From positions 1-10,826 of the forward strand of contig JAMDBX010000034.1 of assembly GCA_023487645.1 (NCBI GenBank): a stretch of 10,826 nt of DNA. The letters are read 5' to 3'. Made by a program: the position numbers and the translations under genes. This stretch comes from Patescibacteria group bacterium. GTDB lineage: Bacteria; Patescibacteria; Microgenomatia; Daviesbacterales; UBA10151. This document shows positions 6,837 to 10,826 of the stretch, one piece after another (position 1 is the stretch's first letter; every line of letters begins with the position of its first letter). The notes below the pieces were generated by a model. The model worked only from the letters and a program-made list of their open reading frames with translations, did no database searches and had not been told where the DNA came from.

Positions 6837-7379
6837 TTAACTTCTAGCTTGAAGATATCTGTTTGATTGATAAAAACTTTCTATAGTATGAGGATGCCAC
6901 CATCTTTGGAGTTCTGGTTGTTCAATTAAATCAGGTCTGTGGAAAGGAATTCTTCCCGGAGACAAAGTAATACTCAGCGGATGCGTACCCAATTCCTGTC
7001 TAATTCTAATAGGTTCAGATCCTTTAAACCATAAACCCATTCTCACTAAGCTTCTTCTTAATGCAATATCTTGTAAATGAGTTCTGTCTGTTTCCTGAGC
7101 TAAGTAATTAAACCCTGACCCGATGTTAGATAATTGATCGTCGTAAACTTCTGATGCATCATTAATTAGTTGCTGAAGTACATTTTGATTTTGGAGTAAA
7201 AAATTGAAGTACCCATCTTCATATAGCGTGCAAGCCCCAAGAAGATCAACATATGTTTCTCCAACCTTCCAAGATAACCTCCAATTACCAGAACCAAATT
7301 GTTCGTCCCATTCTTTAAATCTTTGTTCTCTTTTTGCTCCTAGGTATTGAGGTCTTTCGACATTTTTCCACTCGCCCAT
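6837..7379 (-). CDS. Protein of unknown function, 180 aa, tryptophan-rich
   Basis: I cannot assign this to a named family, although similar orphan proteins seem to occur in Patescibacteria. It is soluble, with no signal peptide or membrane segment. The first third is charged and aromatic (EWKNVERPQYLGAKREQRF, then EWDEQFGSGNWRL), the middle has a likely helical bundle (YFNFLLQNQNVLQQL, SNIGSGFNYLAQETDR), and the last third has conserved-looking GLWFKGSEPIRIRQELG, HPLSITLSPGRIPFHRP and RWWHPHTIESFYQ. Seven tryptophans and clustered arginines suggest a folded, ligand- or nucleic-acid-binding protein, but no catalytic motif is recognisable. It has its own strong promoter, the best in the window, with the -10 only 6 nt from the ATG. 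The downstream neighbour on the same strand (5655-6416) is more than 400 nt away, so it is monocistronic. Confidence 0.7.
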   Translation of the reverse strand: MGEWKNVERPQYLGAKREQRFKEWDEQFGSGNWRLSWKVGETYVDLLGACTLYEDGYFNFLLQNQNVLQQLINDASEVYDDQLSNIGSGFNYLAQETDRTHLQDIALRRSLVRMGLWFKGSEPIRIRQELGTHPLSITLSPGRIPFHRPDLIEQPELQRWWHPHTIESFYQSNRYLQARS

Positions 7380-7385
7380 ATCAGG

Positions 7386-7413
7386 ATTATAACAGTAGTT
7401 CTAACATCGTCAA
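7386..7413 (-). promoter_or_regulatory. Strong promoter of the 180-aa unknown gene
   Basis: Minus strand: -35 TTGACG (7408-7413, five of six), 16-nt spacer, perfect -10 TATAAT (7386-7391). Six nt separate the -10 from the ATG at 7379, so the first transcribed base would be at or next to the A of ATG: a true leaderless message. Confidence 0.7.
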
Positions 7414-7453
7414 CTGGGCATACCTCAAAAGCTGCGGGACTAAGGCTATTTTT

Positions 7454-7768
7454 CTACAATTTTTTTAGTAATTCTAAATTGTTTGAAATTAGTGCTTCTT
7501 TTTTTGCCTTAGTCCAATGTTTTAACTGGTACTCTCTTCTCATTGCTTCTACTCGCGTAGGATAATCTTCTTGGTAAACTAATTGAAAAGAGTCAAAATA
7601 TTTGATGTATTTTGCAGATTTACTAGTTTTACTTTGATGCTCTTTTAGTCTTTTTTCTAAATTATTTGTCTGACCAATATAGAGGGTATTGGAAGAAGTA
7701 CGGAGGATATAAACAAAATATTTACCCTTCGATTCGCTACGCTCACTCAGGGCCTTCGACTTTGACAT
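7454..7768 (-). CDS. GIY-YIG nuclease superfamily protein (UPF0213/YhbQ-like), N-terminus encoded by a repeat
   Basis: A 104-aa stand-alone GIY-YIG domain. The signature is YFVYIL (17-22) and YIGQT (30-34), followed by the catalytic arginine R40 in LEKRLKEH and the metal-binding glutamate E74 in RVEAMRREYQLK; KKEALI ends the domain as in UPF0213 proteins. These small proteins are single-domain nucleases whose cellular target is generally unknown. The family normally starts right at the first beta strand; here 15 extra residues come first, and residues 3-15 (KSKALSERSESKG) are the translation of the palindromic repeat at 7725-7760. No other ATG is available downstream before the core, so the repeat has become part of the gene. 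GAGG lies only 2 nt before the ATG, too close for a normal ribosome binding site. Confidence 0.85.
   Translation of the reverse strand: MSKSKALSERSESKGKYFVYILRTSSNTLYIGQTNNLEKRLKEHQSKTSKSAKYIKYFDSFQLVYQEDYPTRVEAMRREYQLKHWTKAKKEALISNNLELLKKL
7725..7760 (-). repeat. Palindromic interspersed repeat, copy 1, inside the GIY-YIG gene
   Basis: The plus strand holds CCTTCGA at 7726-7732 and again at 7753-7759, flanking GCTACGCTCACTCAGGG. On the minus strand it reads GTCGAAGGCCCTGAGTGAG and continues through GCGTAGCGAATCGAAGG. The 12-mer GCCCTGAGTGAG (7742-7753, minus) recurs exactly, inverted, at 7801-7812. It is in frame and encodes ALSERSESKG, a peptide I associate with repeated elements in Patescibacteria genomes. 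Confidence 0.7.
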
Positions 7769-7779
7769 AACCTCAGTAT

Positions 7780-7785
7780 ATTATA
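7780..7785 (-). promoter_or_regulatory. -10 box of the GIY-YIG gene
   Basis: Perfect TATAAT on the minus strand, 11 nt from the ATG at 7768. No good -35 is found at 16-18 nt; that position falls inside the second repeat copy, so the repeat may have replaced it or may provide a weak one. Confidence 0.45.
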
Positions 7786-7793
7786 GTTAAGAC

Positions 7794-7844
7794 GGCTATA
7801 GCCCTGAGTGAGGGTGAGTGTAATCGAACCCGAGTCGAAGGCTG
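7794..7844 (+). repeat. Palindromic interspersed repeat, copy 2, inverted relative to copy 1
   Basis: Starts with the perfect palindrome GGCTATAGCC (7794-7803), then GCCCTGAGTGAG (7801-7812), identical to copy 1 on the opposite strand, then a diverged middle, ATCGAA (7823-7828) and a second half-site GAGTCGAAGGC (7832-7842). The two copies face each other across 47 nt that hold the -10 box and start codon of the GIY-YIG gene. Confidence 0.6.
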
Positions 7845-7945
7845 GCTTTAAACAACACGCTTAGAACCTCCTACTACCCAAGTGCAGGGGATTAGATATT
7901 TATATATTTAAGTAAGGAATTAGTTGAGAATTTCAAACTTTTTAC

Positions 7946-8494
7946 TTAAGCTATTATGTCTAAATATAACGCTGCTTTTATAATTGCGGATATCGATTGA
8001 CTATCTGTTATACGCTCATCCTTGATCATCTCGAAAATATCCTTAAAAGGTATCAGTTTAATGTTATCTATACCTTCCTCTTCCTGTTTGTGCCTATCTG
8101 CTTGCCTTAAATCTGTCGCAAGAAAAACATAACCAATTGCATTTGAAACTCCGTTTTCTACTTGTATTATTCCCAAATCAGTCCAGTTCTTAGCATAAAT
8201 CCCAGCTTCTTCTTGTAACTCTCTTATTGCAGATTCTTGTAAATTTTCATTATCTTCTACACCTCCTGATGGAACCTCCCAAGATTCCATTTGCGTTGGA
8301 TAACGATACTGATCGATCAAGTAAACTTCTTTATTATCTGTTACCGCAATAATAAATACACTTGATTTCTTTTCAACTACATTGTAAGTGCCTCGTTCAC
8401 CTGAAGGAGTAATTACTGAATCTTCTCTGATTTGATACCAAGGATTTTTATAAACAACTCTGGAAGATAGTTTTCCCCATTTATTTATAGACAT
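7946..8494 (-). CDS. Nudix hydrolase, ADP-ribose/ADP-sugar pyrophosphatase type
   Basis: A 182-aa cytoplasmic protein (counted from the chosen start). The Nudix box is exact: GX5EX7REUXEEXGU is satisfied by GGVEDNE...RELQEEAGI (79-101 in the longer form), giving the Mg2+-binding glutamates E97 and E98. The preceding DQYRYP and SWEVPSGG and the C-terminal RITDSQSISAIIKA are typical of NudF-like ADP-ribose pyrophosphatases, which split ADP-ribose to AMP and ribose 5-phosphate. Two starts are possible, ATG 8498-8500 and ATG 8492-8494. The -10 TATGAT (8503-8508) lies only 2 nt from the first, so transcription would begin after it; the second start (MSINKW) is preferred. It may share the metabolic role of nucleotide clean-up with the ITPase-like protein. 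Exact substrate is inferred from the family. Confidence 0.88.
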   Translation of the reverse strand: MSINKWGKLSSRVVYKNPWYQIREDSVITPSGERGTYNVVEKKSSVFIIAVTDNKEVYLIDQYRYPTQMESWEVPSGGVEDNENLQESAIRELQEEAGIYAKNWTDLGIIQVENGVSNAIGYVFLATDLRQADRHKQEEEGIDNIKLIPFKDIFEMIKDERITDSQSISAIIKAALYLDIIA

Positions 8495-8502
8495 ACACAT
8501 AT

Positions 8503-8508
8503 ATCATA
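8503..8508 (-). promoter_or_regulatory. Possible -10 box of the Nudix gene
   Basis: TATGAT on the minus strand, 8 nt from the preferred ATG (8494). An overlapping alternative, TACTAT (8506-8511), is 11 nt from the same ATG. No convincing -35 is seen. Confidence 0.3.
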
Positions 8509-8512
8509 GTAC

Positions 8513-8608
8513 ACTGGGACTACCTTAAAAAGGTTGTAGGACTAGAATCAAGTTAGAACCTGTATAGGGTAATTATTTATATATACTGGGACTGGATTAT
8601 GTAGGACT
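8513..8608 (-). repeat. Two imperfect copies of an ACTGGGACT...GTAGGACT motif
   Basis: On the plus strand, ACTGGGACT at 8513-8521 is followed after 14 nt by GTAGGACT (8536-8543). The same pair recurs at 8585-8593 and 8601-8608 with a 7-nt gap. The second copy spans the stop codon of the surface-protein gene; on the minus strand these words are Ser-Pro-Thr codons (AGTCCTAC, AGTCCCAGT). Confidence 0.4.
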
Positions 8609-9934
8609 TGGATAGAGGCTAGGGGTCGGTGTAATTGAGGGAACAGGAGACAGGGTTGGGGTAGGGGAAACTGACAGATCCGGTGTAGGTGTTGGTGTTT
8701 GAGCTGGCGATGAGCTAGGAGTTGGTGTAGCTGAGGGGGTGGGGCTGGGAGAAAGTGGTGAACTGGCAAAAGTCACACTTGGGGATGAATAATGGGGGCC
8801 GGTTACATTAAATCCGTTAGTTGTATCTTTGATAGTAAAAGTATTAGATCCCGCATTTTGGGATGTAACCTGAAAACTTGTCTGGCCTTGCGGAAGAGTA
8901 AAGGCGCCGTTACCATAACCCACAAACTGAAAAGTTGGATCAACAGAATTGGGAGTAACGGTTAGTGTGTCACTTCCAAGAGTTGTCTGGTTATGACAGT
9001 CACGCAGATCAATTGTTATTGTAGCATTAGAACCTACATTCACGGGACCAGAAGGAAAATATGCGTTGGACCATTCAGCATCCCCATCTGCAGTGCAACT
9101 TGAATTAACAGAATCCGTACTAGTAAAAGTCACTGTGGGGGTATGGTATCCGGGCATAGTCACCGGAAAATTTCGGCTGGTATCCTGGATGTTAAAGGTA
9201 TTGGCCCCTGGTTTTTGAGAGTTAACTATAAAAGTATAGCGGCCATTCTGGGCTTGGGCCTGGTATGGAGAGCTTACACTGGAATTATTAATGGTTGTAC
9301 TTGAGTCTCCCGAGACAAGCGACATGGTTAGGTTATCACTTGAAACATCGTTATTGTTGCAGTCACGCAGTTCAACAACAACATTAACTACAGTGTTAAC
9401 AGCACTCGAAGAGGGATTGATATAAACCTGGGAGTTATCTGCATTAGGAGTCCCAGTGCAGGATGAAGACGGAGAAGTGTTTGTGGTAGTTGTAGTTGTT
9501 TCAGTTATAGGTGCAGGGGTGGGTGTTGGGGTTGGACTTGGAGCAATAGTTGTTGGAGTAGGCAACTCATCAGTACTTCCGATATCATTAGAACTGGTTG
9601 GATTGGTAAAGATACCTAAAACACTGTGATCAACAGGTGAAGGTGCATTAGTAGGAAATGCACTGTCAGATGCAGTATCTGAAATGTTTGGCGGAGGAGA
9701 ATAATTTGGAAAAAAGGTATCAGAACTGTTGCTTTGGGATATTTTAATATTAGATATAAGATAATTTCTTACTTTCATCCCAGCCATTACTATAACAATC
9801 AAAAAACTTAGAATTATTATTAAAAATTTATAAGTTCCAAGTAAAGAAATCACTTTGCTAAAAATAGTCTTCAGTTTTCTGAATGGATTTATGTTAAGTC
9901 GTGGTAGATAAAAAATATTGTGAGGATGAAGCAT
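8597..9934 (-). CDS. N-terminally anchored surface protein with two Ig-like domains and Ser/Thr/Pro-rich linkers
   Basis: About 445 residues (numbering below uses the 447-residue form starting at GTG 9940). After a basic region comes one membrane segment (about 37-54, LIIILSFLIVIVMAG), so the bulk is outside the cell. A disordered Ser/Thr/Pro/Asn stretch (65-160) leads to two tandem Ig-like repeats, about 161-273 and 282-393. Both share C...LRDC(N/H)N with cysteines exactly 33 apart (C161/C194, C282/C315), then (A/S)NTF(N/T)I(Q/K)DT and PTVTF/PSVTF, so each probably has a disulfide. The last 54 residues are nearly all Ser, Pro and Thr. The fold resembles bacterial Ig-like adhesin domains; an attachment role is a guess. 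ATG 9932-9934 is preferred over the GTG at 9940. Its first 94 bases or so are part of an exact 102-bp repeat. Confidence 0.75.
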   Translation of the reverse strand: MLHPHNIFYLPRLNINPFRKLKTIFSKVISLLGTYKFLIIILSFLIVIVMAGMKVRNYLISNIKISQSNSSDTFFPNYSPPPNISDTASDSAFPTNAPSPVDHSVLGIFTNPTSSNDIGSTDELPTPTTIAPSPTPTPTPAPITETTTTTTNTSPSSSCTGTPNADNSQVYINPSSSAVNTVVNVVVELRDCNNNDVSSDNLTMSLVSGDSSTTINNSSVSSPYQAQAQNGRYTFIVNSQKPGANTFNIQDTSRNFPVTMPGYHTPTVTFTSTDSVNSSCTADGDAEWSNAYFPSGPVNVGSNATITIDLRDCHNQTTLGSDTLTVTPNSVDPTFQFVGYGNGAFTLPQGQTSFQVTSQNAGSNTFTIKDTTNGFNVTGPHYSSPSVTFASSPLSPSPTPSATPTPSSSPAQTPTPTPDLSVSPTPTLSPVPSITPTPSLYPSPT

Positions 9935-9942
9935 TATCACTA
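9841..9942 (-). repeat. 102-bp exact direct repeat, copy 1 (5' end of the surface-protein gene)
   Basis: From GTAAAGAAATCAC to GCATTATCACTA this segment is identical, base for base, to 10725-10826. It covers the start codon and roughly the first 33 codons of the surface-protein gene and ends just before its -10-like TAAAAT (9943-9948). The base before it differs between the copies. Confidence 0.95.
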
Positions 9943-9948
9943 ATTTTA
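9943..9948 (-). promoter_or_regulatory. Possible -10 box of the surface-protein gene
   Basis: TAAAAT on the minus strand, 8 nt from the ATG at 9934. No recognisable -35 is found at 16-18 nt. If this is the promoter, the alternative GTG start at 9940 would lie before the transcription start. Confidence 0.3.
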
Positions 9949-10077
9949 CATCATTGGGAAGCCTAATGTTTGTTTAGAAAATAACAAATATCAGATGTTT
10001 GTGCTATTTTAAAAATTTGGAATTTTTAAGTGGGCGAAAGATGTAAAATATCCGGTACTGGTTTATCAGAAATCCAA

Positions 10078-10587
10078 CTATTTTTTAACTGCATAATGCA
10101 GCTGAACTTCATTATCGGTAATTTTGTTTATTTCTAGAAGTTTTAAACTCAACTCAAAATCCCCATCGGCGAAGAGCTTGATTCCTTTACCAATTGCCAA
10201 AGGTTCAATGTCTAAGTATATTTCATCAATTAAGCCATCTTTTATAAATGCAGAATCTAAAATTCCGCCTCCAGCGACAATCACTTCACTAAAATCCTTC
10301 AGCAACCCCAGGGCTTCTTGAGGCGTCTTTGCTATTAGATGATTTTCAGAAAGAGTATTGAAGTTAGCTTGTGAAACCACAACCAGTTTAATTTTTTGAA
10401 GCTCAGAAAATTCTGGTTGTTTAGTTAAAATATCATAGGTTCTGTGTCCTACTATTAAACAACCTGCTTTCTGAACCATTTTGCTGTAGCTATTCCATTC
10501 TTCAACAGAAATCCAATCAGTATCATCATTTTCTTTTGCAATATATCCGTTTACGGAAATAGCCATATACAAGATCACCTTAGACAT
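10078..10587 (-). CDS. Dihydrofolate reductase-fold protein, RibD C-terminal domain family
   Basis: A 169-aa soluble reductase of the RibD_C/DHFR-like family, which uses NADPH to reduce pteridine- or pyrimidine-type substrates; many stand-alone members have no proven substrate. Visible motifs: YMAISVNGYIA (7-17) at the start of the fold, a Trp-containing loop (DDTDWISVEEWNSY), LIVGHRTYDIL (44-54), VIVAGGGILDSAF (102-114) forming the cofactor-binding turn, and DEIYLDIEPLAIGKGIKLF (121-139). Length is normal and the frame is intact. The start at 10587 is supported by MSKVILYMA and by an extended -10 6 nt upstream. It is 143 nt from the surface-protein gene, so probably separately transcribed. 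A 59-bp piece of this gene (10185-10243) recurs inverted at 10672-10730. Confidence 0.86.
   Translation of the reverse strand: MSKVILYMAISVNGYIAKENDDTDWISVEEWNSYSKMVQKAGCLIVGHRTYDILTKQPEFSELQKIKLVVVSQANFNTLSENHLIAKTPQEALGLLKDFSEVIVAGGGILDSAFIKDGLIDEIYLDIEPLAIGKGIKLFADGDFELSLKLLEINKITDNEVQLHYAVKK
10185..10243 (-). repeat. 59-bp inverted repeat, arm 1 (inside the reductase gene)
   Basis: This segment encodes roughly residues 116-134 of the reductase (KDGLIDEIYL...IGK). Its reverse complement is present exactly at 10672-10730. Matching stops abruptly on both sides, apart from AAT after one mismatch on the CTTTACC side. Confidence 0.95.
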
Positions 10588-10593
10588 GGTTTA

Positions 10594-10602
10594 TTTATAT
10601 CA
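10594..10602 (-). promoter_or_regulatory. Extended -10 promoter of the reductase gene
   Basis: Minus strand TGATATAAA: a TGn extension joined to TATAAA (10594-10599), 6 nt from the ATG at 10587. A -35 is not obvious, as is common for extended -10 promoters. Confidence 0.45.
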
Positions 10603-10668
10603 CTTTTGTGTCTAAAGTTCGAAATCCATGTTTGGTTAATGAACTGTTGGATAAAATCTGAGGCTTCT

Positions 10669-10818
10669 TTAAAAAGATGGCTTAATTGATGAAATATACT
10701 TAGACATTGAACCTTTGGCAATTGGTAAAGAAATCACTTTGCTAAAAATAGTCTTCAGTTTTCTGAATGGATTTATGTTAAGTCGTGGTAGATAAAAAAT
10801 ATTGTGAGGATGAAGCAT
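10669..10818 (-). pseudogene. Chimeric reading frame: surface-protein N-terminus fused to antisense reductase sequence
   Basis: Reading left from the ATG at 10816-10818, the frame begins MLHPHNIFYLPRLNINPF, identical to the surface protein, then passes the junction at 10725-10730 into antisense reductase DNA (LPIAKGSMSKYISSIKP) and stops at TAA 10669-10671, 49 codons in all. It lacks the membrane segment. It is a by-product of the rearranged contig end, real or artefactual, and unlikely to be a functional gene. Confidence 0.55.
10672..10730 (+). repeat. 59-bp inverted repeat, arm 2
   Basis: Exact reverse complement of 10185-10243, so a piece of the reductase gene here runs on the plus strand. 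Its last six bases GTAAAG are shared with the start of the 102-bp repeat at 10725. Confidence 0.95.
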
Positions 10819-10826
10819 TATCACTA
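10725..10826 (-). repeat. 102-bp exact direct repeat, copy 2, running to the window end
   Basis: Identical to 9841-9942 and cut off by the end of the window, so the true repeat may be longer. It carries a second copy of the surface-protein start codon and first codons, without the upstream -10-like sequence that would lie beyond the edge. Confidence 0.95.

Noticed and set aside
7454..7768. Homing endonuclease or group I intron
   Set aside because: The protein is a stand-alone UPF0213-type domain without a DNA-binding tail, and no interrupted host gene or intron core is visible.
7725..7844. CRISPR array
   Set aside because: Only two diverged copies in inverted orientation, no regular spacers and no cas gene.
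7908..7949. Inverted repeat TTAAGTAA/TTACTTAA at the end of the Nudix gene as a terminator
   Set aside because: AT-only stem with a 26-nt loop, no U tract after it on the minus strand; too weak to call.
8522..8534. Small hairpin ACCTT-AAA-AAGGT upstream of the Nudix gene as a terminator or operator
   Set aside because: Five-bp stem without a U run and no partner site; expected by chance in AT-rich DNA.
8548..8769. 73-codon minus frame rich in His, Pro, Gln and Leu
   Set aside because: It is the out-of-frame reading of the Ser/Pro/Thr tail of the surface-protein gene; low-complexity DNA opens all frames.

Overview
The window looks like one AT-rich contig from an uncultured bacterium. The best guess is a Candidate Phyla Radiation (Patescibacteria) lineage, possibly Microgenomates. 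This rests on style, not on a phylogenetic marker: compact, mostly single-family genes; a Ser/Thr/Pro-rich N-terminally anchored surface protein; a short palindromic repeat that encodes the peptide ALSERSESKG; and an orphan 180-aa protein of a type I associate with these genomes. TGA ends one gene (885-1229) and is not seen inside genes, so the standard bacterial code fits. All eleven intact genes lie on the minus strand. The only plus-strand gene is the tail of an insertion-sequence transposase at the left edge.

Layout, left to right. 1-122: right end of an IS with the C-terminus of a DDE transposase. 164-1229: two-gene unit of a YgiT-like zinc-finger protein followed by an AlkD-type DNA glycosylase. 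1408-2993: membrane-anchored alpha/beta hydrolase followed, 2 nt later, by a divergent ITPase/HAM1 protein. 3096-4256: second membrane-anchored hydrolase of the HGGG (hormone-sensitive lipase-like) type. 4300-5592: prepilin-like anchor joined to an M23/LytM-like domain that has lost its metal ligands. 5655-6416: SAM-dependent methyltransferase. 6417-6836: 420 nt without a convincing gene but with unusually long start-less open frames. 6837-7379: conserved-looking protein of unknown function. 7454-7768: GIY-YIG nuclease whose first codons lie inside a palindromic repeat, with a second, inverted repeat copy just upstream. 7946-8494: ADP-ribose pyrophosphatase-type Nudix hydrolase. 8597-9934: surface protein with two Ig-like domains. 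10078-10587: RibD/DHFR-like reductase. 10588-10826: a chimeric end made of an inverted copy of part of the reductase gene and an exact 102-bp direct copy of the 5' end of the surface-protein gene.

The genes do not form one pathway. Three intracellular products clean or repair nucleotides and DNA (AlkD, ITPase-like, Nudix). Four products carry an N-terminal membrane segment and act outside or at the membrane (two hydrolases, the degenerate M23-like protein, the Ig-like protein). This is a typical mixed accessory region.

Two signals stand out. First, almost every transcription unit has a -10 hexamer only 6-11 nt upstream of its start codon and no usable Shine-Dalgarno sequence, so most messages would be leaderless or nearly so. 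Second, the right end is a double-junction rearrangement with microhomology, which is either an amplification/assembly chimera or a real template-switch event. I did not find a clear defence system, CRISPR array, tRNA, rRNA or named riboswitch.
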